DNA of 53,402 bases from an uncultured Mollicutes bacterium (lineage in GTDB: Bacteria; Bacillota_I; Bacilli_A; ML615J-28; CAG-313), in assembly GCA_900538885.1 (NCBI GenBank), contig UQAI01000005.1:1-53402 (forward strand), in the 5' to 3' direction. Each line of letters opens with the position of its first letter. Positions within the stretch are counted from its first letter, which is position 1. A program made the translations under genes and the position numbers. Shown in pieces: positions 9,580 to 18,634 of the stretch. Under the pieces are notes generated by a model. That model worked only from the letters and a program-made list of their open reading frames with translations, was not told the DNA's origin and did no database searches.

Positions 9580-9608
9580 TTGAAATAAATTACAAAATAT
9601 GATATAAT
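9580..9608 (+). promoter_or_regulatory. Promoter of lgt
   Basis: TTGAAA (9580-9585), a 17-base spacer and TATAAT (9603-9608), with the extended -10 TGATATAAT. The ribosome binding site AGAGGTG follows before the ATG at 9640. Confidence 0.78.
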
Positions 9609-9639
9609 CATTAAAGAATTTAAAAAAAGAGGTGAATAT

Positions 9640-10455
9640 ATGCATCCATATATAGAAATATTTGGACATAAAATTCCAACTTATGGAACAATGATTGGTA
9701 TTGGGGTTTTATGTCTTGCAGGTCTTATGGTGTATTACTTTTATAAGTACAAAACAACAGACAAAAATATTGATCGTTTAATTATTTTAACAGCCTTAAG
9801 TGGTATGGTAATGTATTTGTCAGCAGCCTTCTTTGATGCCTTATGGCACAATCTAGACACATGGCGTGAAACTGGTACTTTCACTTGGAAATGGTGGGGA
9901 ATAACATTTGCTGGTGGCCTTCTTGGTGGTTTACTATTTTATGTTATTGCATATTGGTTTATCTTTAGAAATGAACGCTACAAATTAACTTATTACCTTA
10001 ACTTTATCATTGTAGGTGTTGTCATAGCTCATGCTTTTGGTCGAGTGGGCTGTTATTTTGGAGGATGTTGTTATGGTGGAGAAACTACCTCATGGTTAGG
10101 TGTTAACTACCCTGTAGAAACTTACGCCGATGGTACACAATTATTTAAAGTAGTTTACCCAACTCAATTATTTGAGGCAGGATTCCTCTTTATACTATTT
10201 GTTGTATTATTCTTCTTTGTAAGAAAAAATCAATTACGTGTCTACCTTATCTCTTATGGTATATTTAGATTTATTCTTGAATACTTTAGAGGAGATAGCC
10301 GTGGAGCAACAATCTTTGGTGTTATGTCACCATCACAACTTATAAGTGTAATTATGGTTATTGTAGGTGTACTACTAATATTCTTTGAAGATAAGTTAAT
10401 ATACTTAGTAAAGAAAAAGTATAATCCTGAATTATTATCAATAGACGCAAAATAG
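9640..10455 (+). CDS. lgt: Prolipoprotein diacylglyceryl transferase
   Basis: Membrane enzyme that transfers diacylglycerol from phosphatidylglycerol to the lipobox cysteine of prolipoproteins. It is 271 residues with about seven membrane segments. The Lgt signature HAFGRVGCYFGGCCYG is near residue 131, the catalytic histidine/arginine region is in place, and EYFRGDSRG stands near the C-terminus. It has its own promoter and is convergent with the giant lipoprotein gene. At least four lipoproteins in this window would be its substrates. Confidence 0.95.
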   Translation: MHPYIEIFGHKIPTYGTMIGIGVLCLAGLMVYYFYKYKTTDKNIDRLIILTALSGMVMYLSAAFFDALWHNLDTWRETGTFTWKWWGITFAGGLLGGLLFYVIAYWFIFRNERYKLTYYLNFIIVGVVIAHAFGRVGCYFGGCCYGGETTSWLGVNYPVETYADGTQLFKVVYPTQLFEAGFLFILFVVLFFFVRKNQLRVYLISYGIFRFILEYFRGDSRGATIFGVMSPSQLISVIMVIVGVLLIFFEDKLIYLVKKKYNPELLSIDAK

Positions 10456-10479
10456 GAAGTATTGAACTTCCTATTTTTT
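10451..10479. terminator. Shared terminator between lgt and the giant lipoprotein gene
   Basis: AATAGGAAGT (10451-10460) pairs with ACTTCCTATT (10466-10475) around a five-base loop and runs into a T stretch. The lgt stop codon lies inside the stem. It sits six bases from the stop of the convergent lipoprotein gene, so it probably serves both strands. Confidence 0.85.
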
Positions 10480-10484
10480 ATGTA

Positions 10485-13400
10485 TTATTGTCGATGTGCT
10501 CCCCACGCAACTTCACCAGTACACCAATTATTATCCCATAAATCTGGTTTTTCAGTTGCTTCACAGTATACTGTTCCTGTATCGGTAAAAGCTCTTTTTT
10601 CTATCACAAGAACGCTCGAAGGAATATAAGGATTAAGACGTGAACAAGTACCAAATGCGTTATTAGCAATTATTCTAAGATTACTACTAAATTCTATTTT
10701 TTCTAAGTTATAACAAAGAGCAAATGCAGTTTCTTCTATTGTATGCACTGTATCTGGAAGTATTACTTCACGTAACTGTGAACAACTTGTAAATGTACTG
10801 GTTTCTATAATTCTAACACCAGATGGTATTTTAATTTTTGTTAATGCCGTACAGCAATTAAATGCCTGACTTTGAATAGCAGTTACAGTGTCTGGAATAT
10901 CTATTGATGATAATTTTTCGCAGCACATAAATAGGCTATCAGATATTATAGAAATTTTTGAAGGAATATTTATACTCCTTAGATTTATACAATTGGCAAA
11001 AGCATAATCTGATAATTTTGTTAAAGTTTCCGGTAATACAAGTGATGTAAGACTTTGACATTCATAAAATGCATTTGTACCAATTTCAGTTGTATAAGGA
11101 GAAATTCTTATTTCACTTAAATACTTACAATCTTGAAATGCTGAATTTCCAATTTTTGTTGTTGCATCTCCAAGTTTTATTTGTGTTATTTTGGTATTAC
11201 ACAAGCAATATTCTGGTACATATTTTAAACTTTGAGGCATATTAATTTCTCTTAAGTTATAACAACAATTAAACATTTTGTAAGCTAGCATTTCTATATC
11301 ATCTTCTAGAACTACTACTTCAAGGGATTTATAACCATCAAATGCTCCATAATTTTCATACGCATATTCAATGGTATGACTTTTTGATCCTAATTCTAGT
11401 TTTCTAAGTACTATTGGAATATAATAAAATCTACTGTTCGTTTCATCACCAGCTCTATATGAATTGTCATACTCTAAATTTCCAAACAAATCATTAATAC
11501 TTTTAACATCAACATCTTCCATTTTTATGCTTTCAATGTTGTAACAACCACGTAAAATGGCTGTTCCGATAAACAGAATTGTTGATGGAATTTCTACACG
11601 TTTAACTTTAGTTTCATCCACAAATGCTGAATCCATGATTCCGATAACTGGTAATCCATTAATTGTTGATGGAACTGATATGGTTGTGCCATCACCAACA
11701 TAATGTAAAAGAACTATATATGAATCATCTATAACTCTATACATAAAGCCTGCAGATTCAAAAAATACTTCCGGAGTGAAATTCCATTTTAAAACATTTT
11801 GTTTAAAATCTCCATTTTCAAGTTCTTCACTTGTAACACTATTTGTATATTCATATTTTTGTTCATTAATAGTCATTCCGTCTACCACGTATGTTGTGCT
11901 ACTTGGAAGAGTAAATAAATGATCTCCAACTTTTCCGTTACTTTTGACATATATTACACCACTAATAAGAACATTTTTTATGACATATTTCAAATTATCA
12001 CTAGTCCACTTGCAATTAAATAATTTAATATCCGAATAATACCAAGCAGTGGTATCAGTACTAAAATATATATCTTTAAAATAAACATTTTTGAAAACAC
12101 TATATTCACTTAAAATCATAATTGATGTTGCATTTATATAGTTTTCAGCATCAACTGTCCAATTATCTTTATGGACATATGTTAAATTACTTATTGTATG
12201 TCCTTTTCCATCAAAATAACCAGTAAAGAAATACGGTTTCCACTTGTATCCTTTCATATCAATGTCATTCGCAAGTTCATAAATTTTTGATTCATTCATA
12301 TTCATAAAATCTTCTGGTGTATATACCTTGATTACTTCACGACTACCAGTGGTATTTACCGAAAAGTTTAATGTTATTTTATCACTATAATTTCTTACGG
12401 TTTCATTGTTATTACTATCTACATATTTAATCCATTTAATATAAACATTATAATCATATGCGTGAATTTCTTTCACATACCAATTATTATCATTTATTCT
12501 TATTGGATAAACACTTACAGCACTACCTATAGAAAAGTCTTTAATTCCTATTTCAGTAATAGTATAACCATATGGATTATCAACTTTCATAATATAGCCA
12601 TTGGATCTACTATTCATATCCATTGTAGTTCCATCCGCAAGAACAATATCAATAATATCTAGTCTAGACATTATTTCAACATCAATTGTATTATTACCAA
12701 TCATCTTTTGTTCATAAAATTCATCCGGTAAATAATATTGGAATTTTTCTACTGTAATAGTCATGATGCCACTTACTTTTGGAGCAGGTATTAATACTAC
12801 TAACCAAGTGTTTATTCCATCAGTAGGCCCAACACTACAGTCATAAGTTTTACCATTGATTGTAATACTTAAAAAACCTACTTGATACTTATTTTCGATA
12901 TATATCTTAAGATTAATATCTTCATTTGTTTTTGGAGATTCCGTATTTAAAACTTCCATTTTAAGAATGTTAATTTCCGCAGAAAGTGTTGTACAAAGCC
13001 CCCAAGCAACATCTGTTATATCACTTTTTCCATCATTTAAATTATAACTATAATATAATCCAAGTTCATAATTAGTATGAGGAGTTAAATTTGTAATTGT
13101 TTGTTTATCATCAATTGGTAATGTTGTACTTTCATGTTGTGTTTTTAAATCTCTATATTGAATATATTCAAGTTTTACAATATTATCAACATCATCTTTA
13201 TCCACTTCATAGTAAATACTATCTCTTGTAACTGTACACTTTAGTCTAACTGTTGGCATGGTTAAACTCTTAGTCCAAGTTGTTGCGGCGTACTCACTGA
13301 TTATAGGGCTATTACCATCTCTAAAATCTTTTTTCACAACAAAGATTACACGATAGTTATTATTACTATAAAGATTATTAAAACTATTAATAGTTAATTC

Positions 13401-16178
13401 ATTAATTGTTTGAACTAATTCATAACCATAATAAAGTTTTACCTCAATTATTGTAGCAATCAAATCTAAATCAGTTAGATTATATGTAAAACTAATTGAC
13501 TTTTTATCGGGAATTAAATTAATTGTTAATTCAATATCATCAAGGGGTTTCGTTTTAATACTTGAATTATAATATTCAAGTTTTGGAGTTTTGCCATCAT
13601 GATAATCGTTAAGTAACGCTATTCTTACTGTGTATAATGAATTACTAAGCAAGTTACTAAAGATTTGATTAACGTCTTCACTATCTACTTTTTTACCATT
13701 ATAATATAATGTAGCTTCATAAAAACTTGCTATATCATTACTATCCAAAATCTTGTAATTATAAAGAATGCTTGTTTTTGTGCTATCCAACGTAATATCA
13801 AGTTCTGGTTTTTGATATTTATTAGTTGTGACATAATACGTATAAGCTATTTCTTCCATTCCATTATTTAAATCACGTTCAAATTTAACAACAACTTTAT
13901 AAGTATTGTCAGCTAGTAAATTTTGAATAATTATATCATCCAAACTTGTTATCTCTTGGACTAATTTACTATTTAATAATATCTCTACTTTTTTAAAGTT
14001 CAATACTCCATCAACATCATCTAAATCATGACAAAGTTCAAAACTAGTATAATCAATATTACTGAATGTTAATTTGTATTTTGGTTCTTGTTTTAGAGTC
14101 TTAAAGGTATATTCTTCATTTATTTCTCTACTACCAAAGCCATCATCAAAATCATATATATAATTAACTTTTATCGTGTAACTAGTATCAGGTTTTAATC
14201 CATCAATTTTATTTGTTGTGGTACTTAATTTTTTAACAAAAGTAAGTCCCTCATATAAAGTAACCAAATTAACACGACCAGTTACGTTATTATCTAAAAC
14301 GATTAAATCGTATTCTACGCTTTCTTGTAAAATATTATATGGATTAAATCTAAGTGTTGGAATCTGTTTACTAGTTGTTACTGTAAATTCCTTGGTTTCA
14401 TCAATTATACCGGAGCCATCGTTTAAGTCATATTTATAACTTATTCTAAGCGCATAAGTATAATTTGATTTAGCATTTGCTAGTAAGTATTCTTTTTCGT
14501 TTATTTTATTTACCATAACACTAGCATCATCTAATTCAAGAGGAGCTATTAATTTAATAGTCTCATCAAAATCGGTAATTATTTCTTTTAAGAATATTTG
14601 ATTATCAGTCGTTGTAGTTGTGATATCTATTTTAGGAATATTTAAGGCCTTAGTTTTAATGGTAACTTGTTGTTTTAATTCATGATCATCATTACCATCG
14701 TTAAGATTGTAATTGTAAATTATTTCAAATTCATATGTGTTATTTGAAAGTAAGTCTGTGAAATTATTTTGTGGTGTCGTTTTAATTTGAACTACTTGAC
14801 CATCTTTTAATAATCTATAAGCTTGATTTGTTATTACATTGTCTGGATCAAATAATGTAACACTATATGCAACTTGTTTTTTATCTACTATTAGTGTATT
14901 AATTTCAAAAGTTGGTTCCTCGCATATTAAAGTTTTAACATCAATATTAAAACGTGAAGTTCTAGTAATACCTTTATAAATATATGTGTACACTACTTCA
15001 GCCACGTAAGCATGGTTTGATAGTAAGTTTTCAAAAACTACTTCCATTTTATCTTTAATAGTTTGTACTTTCAAATCACCATCATATAAGTTAACCTCTT
15101 GTACTAAAACATCACTACTAGAACTAGCAAGATTTATTTTAGTGCTCCTTTTAAAGTTTTCTTGGCTCGTTACGACAATACCATTTGGAGTTTCAAGTTC
15201 ACCACTCATAAGATCAACTGCTTTATTACCATCACCTGAGCAATCATCATATACACCTATTACCATATACTCATATTTTGAACCCATTTGAATGCCATCA
15301 TACTTTATGATATTAATGCCAATTTGTAAGGCTTGTTTATATACAATATTAGTACCATCATATAAAAAGAAAAATAAACTATTTTTATTAGTAATTAAAT
15401 TACTAGGATCTTGAATCTCTAGTACTTGTTCATAACTAGTTAACGTAAGTTCTTCACTTATTAGACTTGCGGTTGGGGTTGCATCATATTTTACTCCAAC
15501 TTTAATTGTCTTTTGACCATCCATTTGAACATCTTTAATTTCCGTTTTATCAATATATTTAATCGCATCAATAGTATATTCTTTAATACCAGGATTTTTA
15601 TCTGCCTCTACTTCAATTACAAGTTCCGTTGATGTTGATCCTTCTTTAAATTGGTACGATTGATATTTTTGATTGTTTAGTGTAAATGATAATATTTCAA
15701 AACTTGATGGGTTATATAAATGAATTACAATATTAAATTTTTCACCTTTAGTTGTGTAATATTCTACTTTTTCAGTTGTAATAATTTCTAGAAAATCATC
15801 AATCGCATCTTTTATTTTCATATTAAGATAACGTTTCTTTTTTTCTTGTGGTTTGTTTTTTGTAGATGATGTTGCGGTCATGCCTTGATATACTGGTACT
15901 ATATTATCTTCTAGTGGACCTAAATTAATTCTTTCTCCGTTTGCAAGAATGATAATTAGTTCACCATTTTCGTTAGTTACATCAGTAATACTTCCTTCAT
16001 CAATTCCCTCAATTAATTTTTTCCATTTCTCATATGTACCGGTAAAACCTGATGTTTGAGCCTGGATATAGGCTTCACGACTTGGGGTAGTACCTTCCGT
16101 ATAATTTTCACATGAAATACATAACATAAGTAGGATTAGTGGCATAATAATTAAGAATACTATCTTTTTTAGTTTCAT
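10485..16178 (-). CDS. Giant surface lipoprotein with nine Fn3-like repeats and a BspA-type leucine-rich-repeat domain
   Basis: 1897 residues. An N-terminal signal peptide ends in LLMLCISC, with the lipid cysteine at 23; the -3 residue is Cys, which is atypical. Next comes a linker with the GFTGTYEKWKKLIEG module seen in Erysipelotrichia-type surface proteins. The motif VPVYQGM is at 94-100, and a module around 120-230 (ILSFTLNNQKYQSYQF and KTIKVGV) closely matches the membrane protein upstream. About nine Fn3-like repeats of roughly 92 residues, several with DLNDG, span about 236-1064. Two more beta domains follow, then a GLUG-like segment near 1276-1325 (YELANDIDMKGYKW..YFDGKGHTISNL). BspA-like LRR_5 repeats run from about 1500 to 1880, ending in PDLWDNNWC..VAWG. 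It is probably displayed on the cell surface by its lipid; its ligand is unknown. AAGGAGA precedes the ATG. Confidence 0.9.
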   Translation of the reverse strand: MKLKKIVFLIIMPLILLMLCISCENYTEGTTPSREAYIQAQTSGFTGTYEKWKKLIEGIDEGSITDVTNENGELIIILANGERINLGPLEDNIVPVYQGMTATSSTKNKPQEKKKRYLNMKIKDAIDDFLEIITTEKVEYYTTKGEKFNIVIHLYNPSSFEILSFTLNNQKYQSYQFKEGSTSTELVIEVEADKNPGIKEYTIDAIKYIDKTEIKDVQMDGQKTIKVGVKYDATPTASLISEELTLTSYEQVLEIQDPSNLITNKNSLFFFLYDGTNIVYKQALQIGINIIKYDGIQMGSKYEYMVIGVYDDCSGDGNKAVDLMSGELETPNGIVVTSQENFKRSTKINLASSSSDVLVQEVNLYDGDLKVQTIKDKMEVVFENLLSNHAYVAEVVYTYIYKGITRTSRFNIDVKTLICEEPTFEINTLIVDKKQVAYSVTLFDPDNVITNQAYRLLKDGQVVQIKTTPQNNFTDLLSNNTYEFEIIYNYNLNDGNDDHELKQQVTIKTKALNIPKIDITTTTTDNQIFLKEIITDFDETIKLIAPLELDDASVMVNKINEKEYLLANAKSNYTYALRISYKYDLNDGSGIIDETKEFTVTTSKQIPTLRFNPYNILQESVEYDLIVLDNNVTGRVNLVTLYEGLTFVKKLSTTTNKIDGLKPDTSYTIKVNYIYDFDDGFGSREINEEYTFKTLKQEPKYKLTFSNIDYTSFELCHDLDDVDGVLNFKKVEILLNSKLVQEITSLDDIIIQNLLADNTYKVVVKFERDLNNGMEEIAYTYYVTTNKYQKPELDITLDSTKTSILYNYKILDSNDIASFYEATLYYNGKKVDSEDVNQIFSNLLSNSLYTVRIALLNDYHDGKTPKLEYYNSSIKTKPLDDIELTINLIPDKKSISFTYNLTDLDLIATIIEVKLYYGYELVQTINELTINSFNNLYSNNNYRVIFVVKKDFRDGNSPIISEYAATTWTKSLTMPTVRLKCTVTRDSIYYEVDKDDVDNIVKLEYIQYRDLKTQHESTTLPIDDKQTITNLTPHTNYELGLYYSYNLNDGKSDITDVAWGLCTTLSAEINILKMEVLNTESPKTNEDINLKIYIENKYQVGFLSITINGKTYDCSVGPTDGINTWLVVLIPAPKVSGIMTITVEKFQYYLPDEFYEQKMIGNNTIDVEIMSRLDIIDIVLADGTTMDMNSRSNGYIMKVDNPYGYTITEIGIKDFSIGSAVSVYPIRINDNNWYVKEIHAYDYNVYIKWIKYVDSNNNETVRNYSDKITLNFSVNTTGSREVIKVYTPEDFMNMNESKIYELANDIDMKGYKWKPYFFTGYFDGKGHTISNLTYVHKDNWTVDAENYINATSIMILSEYSVFKNVYFKDIYFSTDTTAWYYSDIKLFNCKWTSDNLKYVIKNVLISGVIYVKSNGKVGDHLFTLPSSTTYVVDGMTINEQKYEYTNSVTSEELENGDFKQNVLKWNFTPEVFFESAGFMYRVIDDSYIVLLHYVGDGTTISVPSTINGLPVIGIMDSAFVDETKVKRVEIPSTILFIGTAILRGCYNIESIKMEDVDVKSINDLFGNLEYDNSYRAGDETNSRFYYIPIVLRKLELGSKSHTIEYAYENYGAFDGYKSLEVVVLEDDIEMLAYKMFNCCYNLREINMPQSLKYVPEYCLCNTKITQIKLGDATTKIGNSAFQDCKYLSEIRISPYTTEIGTNAFYECQSLTSLVLPETLTKLSDYAFANCINLRSINIPSKISIISDSLFMCCEKLSSIDIPDTVTAIQSQAFNCCTALTKIKIPSGVRIIETSTFTSCSQLREVILPDTVHTIEETAFALCYNLEKIEFSSNLRIIANNAFGTCSRLNPYIPSSVLVIEKRAFTDTGTVYCEATEKPDLWDNNWCTGEVAWGAHRQ

Positions 16179-16200
16179 ATCGTTCTCCTTAAGTTTTATT

Positions 16201-16235
16201 TAAAAAAGCAGTCTATTACTTTTATTAGACTGCTT
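16201..16235 (-). terminator. Terminator/attenuator inside the sigma-anti-sigma-lipoprotein block
   Basis: On the minus strand AAGCAGTCTA pairs with TAGACTGCTT (16206-16215 with 16226-16235) around a 10-base loop and is followed by a run of T. It lies after the anti-sigma stop and only 23 bases before the lipoprotein start. That leaves no visible room for a separate promoter, so lipoprotein expression would depend on read-through or on conditional termination. Confidence 0.75.
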
Positions 16236-16249
16236 ATTCTTTAGATATT

Positions 16250-17800
16250 TTACCTAACTTCTACTGTTATTTTATTTGTAGTAGTTGGATTGCTGTTTCT
16301 GTCAACAAGGATATTTCCATTTGTATCATTTAGATTATATTCATAAACAAAGACCAATTGATAGCTATTTGGTGTTAAATCTGATATCGTTAAATCTAAA
16401 ATATTATCCGTAGCATCTTTTAAATTTAGATTTATTGTTTGTACTAATTCATCACCAGAATATACTTCAACTTTCAAACTTGTTAACACACTATCTTTAT
16501 CATCAATTAATAGAGATAAATAGATAATACCCGTTCCACCAATAGAAAGAGGTGGTTCATTAAATGTCACAGTTGGTATTTGTGGTTCTTTTGTTTTTAC
16601 TAGATGTGACATTGTTTTTTTAACTGTTTGATTGTTGTTTGTTATAAACTCATATGTCAAAACCACTTTATATTCTACATTAGATAATAACCCTGCAAAA
16701 CTAATTTGGTTTTGAATATCTTTAATAGTTGACACCAGCATATCATTATAATACAATTCAGCCATTAATATTTTACCACTAAAGTTTTCTTTTTTCAATA
16801 GTTTGATACTAAATTCATCTGTACCTACTGCTTCTTCACCAAAAGTATAACCATCTTCTATTTCAAAAGTATCACTATATAATACACTAGCTTTCATTCC
16901 TTCACCATCTAAAAGATCATATACTCCAATTACTACATATGAGTATGTTGTTGAATAATTTAGATTTTCAAACTTGATATTATCAATTCCTATTTTTAGT
17001 TTTGATTTAGCTACTACTTGATTATTGTCAATTAGATATATATATAAGCCTCTATTAGCATCAATAAGATTATCTAGATCTTTAGTTTCCAAAATTAAGT
17101 TATATGTATTTCCATTTGTATCATCATCAAGTTTAGTTACGGTTGGAACATTTTGGTAGGTTACCCCTATCTTAATTGTTTTATCACCACTAAAACGCAC
17201 ACTCTTAATGTTTTTACCATCAATATATTTAATCTCATCAATCGTTATTTCTTCAATTCCTGATTCACCTCTAGTTTGATATTTGACAAGAATTTGAGTT
17301 GAATCTGACCCCTTTTCAAATTGATATGATTGATATTTATTACCATTTAAAGTAAATGATAATATTTCATAGGATTTTGGATTAGTAATATTGATAGTTA
17401 TAATAATATCTGTATTTGGTTTTTCATAGCATGATATTCCATCTAGTTTTGTAACCCCTATTTCATCAATCAATTCATTTTCTATTTCCCCTGATAATCT
17501 TTTTCCTGATAAGATTTTTGAACTTTCAATTTTGCTAGCGAACATACCTTGATATACTGGTACATTATTATAATTTGTTACCATAACAAGTGTAATAATT
17601 ATTGCTAAACAAGTAAGAGCTAAAGCACATGAGTACGCGATAGGCTTAAAATGGCACTTAAACCATGGTGTTTTATGTTCTGCACTTGATGTAGTTTCAT
17701 CTATTCCTAGACTATGTTTAATTTCTTGTTTTGTACCATCAGTTAATTTTGATAAATCTTGGAGAAATTCTTTTTTAAACTTGTTAAATTTTTTACTCAT
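16250..17800 (-). CDS. Single-pass membrane protein with Fn3-like ectodomain, candidate anti-sigma factor
   Basis: 516 residues from the ATG at 17800, which has TGGAGG eight bases upstream. The cytoplasmic tail is about 50 residues, charged and helical (1-53). One membrane segment follows (about 54-75), then VPVYQGM at 80-86, then an outer part of about 430 residues. That part holds the same ILSFTLNGNKYQSYQF...KTIKIGV module as the giant lipoprotein and about three Fn3-like repeats. It overlaps the upstream sigma-factor gene by eight bases (ATGAGTAA). Short cytoplasmic tail, one membrane pass, large ectodomain and coupling to an ECF sigma gene are the layout of anti-sigma factors such as RsgI. 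No recognised anti-sigma sequence motif, such as the zinc HCC motif, is visible, so the function is inferred from position. Confidence 0.75.
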   Translation of the reverse strand: MSKKFNKFKKEFLQDLSKLTDGTKQEIKHSLGIDETTSSAEHKTPWFKCHFKPIAYSCALALTCLAIIITLVMVTNYNNVPVYQGMFASKIESSKILSGKRLSGEIENELIDEIGVTKLDGISCYEKPNTDIIITINITNPKSYEILSFTLNGNKYQSYQFEKGSDSTQILVKYQTRGESGIEEITIDEIKYIDGKNIKSVRFSGDKTIKIGVTYQNVPTVTKLDDDTNGNTYNLILETKDLDNLIDANRGLYIYLIDNNQVVAKSKLKIGIDNIKFENLNYSTTYSYVVIGVYDLLDGEGMKASVLYSDTFEIEDGYTFGEEAVGTDEFSIKLLKKENFSGKILMAELYYNDMLVSTIKDIQNQISFAGLLSNVEYKVVLTYEFITNNNQTVKKTMSHLVKTKEPQIPTVTFNEPPLSIGGTGIIYLSLLIDDKDSVLTSLKVEVYSGDELVQTINLNLKDATDNILDLTISDLTPNSYQLVFVYEYNLNDTNGNILVDRNSNPTTTNKITVEVR

Positions 17801-18314
17801 TTTGTATTTCCTCCACAATCGTTTTTAAGTTCTTCAATGACACTTTATATTTTAGACTTATATATTTGGGAGATTTTTCCATTATTTCAGCAATTTCTTT
17901 AAACTTATATCCAAACACAACATGATAAACAATAATATCTTTTTCCTCTGGTAAAAAGTTTTCTGCCAATATCTCATCGTATTTACCAAGTCCAACATTA
18001 GTATTATCAGTAATTTCATAAATCATTTCATTATCTTTGATAATACGTCGTTCTTTTATCATATCGCGTGTTGCATAATTTTTAGCTAAGTTTTTCGCAA
18101 TTGTTAAAATCCAGTATTTAAAATTGCCACCGGCATATTGGTCAATTTTATTATAAACTGTTAGAAAAGTATCTTGTAATAATCTACTTGATGCGTCATT
18201 ATTTTTAACGATTTGGTATATAACATAATAAACAAGGTTTTTATACTCGGCATATAATGCTTCAAATGCTTCTTCGTCTCTTTGTTTTATTAGGGCTACA
18301 ATGTTTTTATCCAT
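17793..18314 (-). CDS. ECF-type RNA polymerase sigma factor
   Basis: 173 residues from the ATG at 18314, which has AGAAGGAG seven to nine bases upstream. Region 2 is visible at the N-terminus (AFEALYAEYKNLVYYVIYQIVKNNDASSRLLQDTFLTVYNKIDQY) followed by FKYWILTIAKNLAKNYATRD. Region 4 is at the C-terminus (LPEEKDIIVYHVVFGYKFKEIAEIMEKSPKYISLKYKVSLKNLK). The -10-recognition and HTH parts are complete. It is coupled to the membrane protein downstream and has a promoter with a palindrome over the -35 region. Its targets are unknown; the downstream lipoprotein is the obvious candidate. Confidence 0.85.
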   Translation of the reverse strand: MDKNIVALIKQRDEEAFEALYAEYKNLVYYVIYQIVKNNDASSRLLQDTFLTVYNKIDQYAGGNFKYWILTIAKNLAKNYATRDMIKERRIIKDNEMIYEITDNTNVGLGKYDEILAENFLPEEKDIIVYHVVFGYKFKEIAEIMEKSPKYISLKYKVSLKNLKTIVEEIQNE

Positions 18315-18359
18315 AATTTTCTCCTTCTGATAAAAATACCATATCTTGTCTATAACCCT

Positions 18360-18388
18360 ATTATACCAAATCATTAGGACAGTTTCTG
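18360..18388 (-). promoter_or_regulatory. Promoter of the ECF sigma operon
   Basis: TATAAT at 18360-18365 on the minus strand with a TGG extended -10. The -35 position (18383-18388, CAGAAA) is poor and lies inside a palindrome. It gives a leader of about 40 bases to the sigma-factor ATG. The combination of a weak -35 and an overlapping palindrome suggests a regulated promoter. Confidence 0.5.
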
Positions 18389-18391
18389 TCC
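18377..18391. promoter_or_regulatory. Candidate operator palindrome upstream of the sigma gene
   Basis: GGACAG-TTT-CTGTCC is a perfect 6-bp inverted repeat with a three-base centre. On the minus strand it is preceded, not followed, by an A/T run, so it is not a terminator for the upstream HTH gene. It covers the -35 of the sigma promoter. On the plus strand it does run into T-rich DNA, so a plus-strand terminator role is the alternative. Confidence 0.45.
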
Positions 18392-18409
18392 TTTTTATTT
18401 TTTACTTAC

Positions 18410-18634
18410 TTAAGCTTCATAAGAAACTAGTTTATATGCTTGTTCTGATCTCACATAAACTATTTCTTTTCCCTTGTAAAAGTTATAAAGATATGAACGT
18501 ATCTCGTTAATATAGCGCATGAATGTTTTGTCTTCAAGACCAAACTTGTTTTTAATCTCCATAATATTTATAACTTTTTTATCCATGAATTGTTCATATA
18601 TATATAAACATATTTGAGTTTTAACTAATTTCAT
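18410..18634 (-). CDS. Small helix-turn-helix protein (DeoR-like fold)
   Basis: 74 residues that read as a single winged-helix DNA-binding domain: IMEIKNKFGLEDKTFMRYINEIRSYL looks like a DeoR/WYL-type HTH, followed by a short wing (IVYVRSEQAYKL). No effector domain is present. GAGGTG lies seven bases before the ATG. It stands alone between eno and the ECF sigma gene and has its own leader of more than 100 bases. It could regulate the downstream operon through the palindrome at 18377-18391; that is a guess from proximity. Confidence 0.75.
   Translation of the reverse strand: MKLVKTQICLYIYEQFMDKKVINIMEIKNKFGLEDKTFMRYINEIRSYLYNFYKGKEIVYVRSEQAYKLVSYEA

Noticed and set aside
14218..14439. Plus-strand open frames inside the giant lipoprotein gene
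   Set aside because: They are antisense to a long coding frame, have no binding site and no recognisable protein character; low-GC coding DNA produces such frames by chance.
10485..16178. Tandem repeats in the giant lipoprotein as a possible CRISPR or DNA-level repeat array
   Set aside because: The repetition is at protein-domain level (about 92 residues) with little nucleotide identity and no regular spacers.
18377..18391. Palindrome read as the terminator of the small HTH gene
   Set aside because: On the coding strand the U tract is on the wrong side; it is better explained as an operator.
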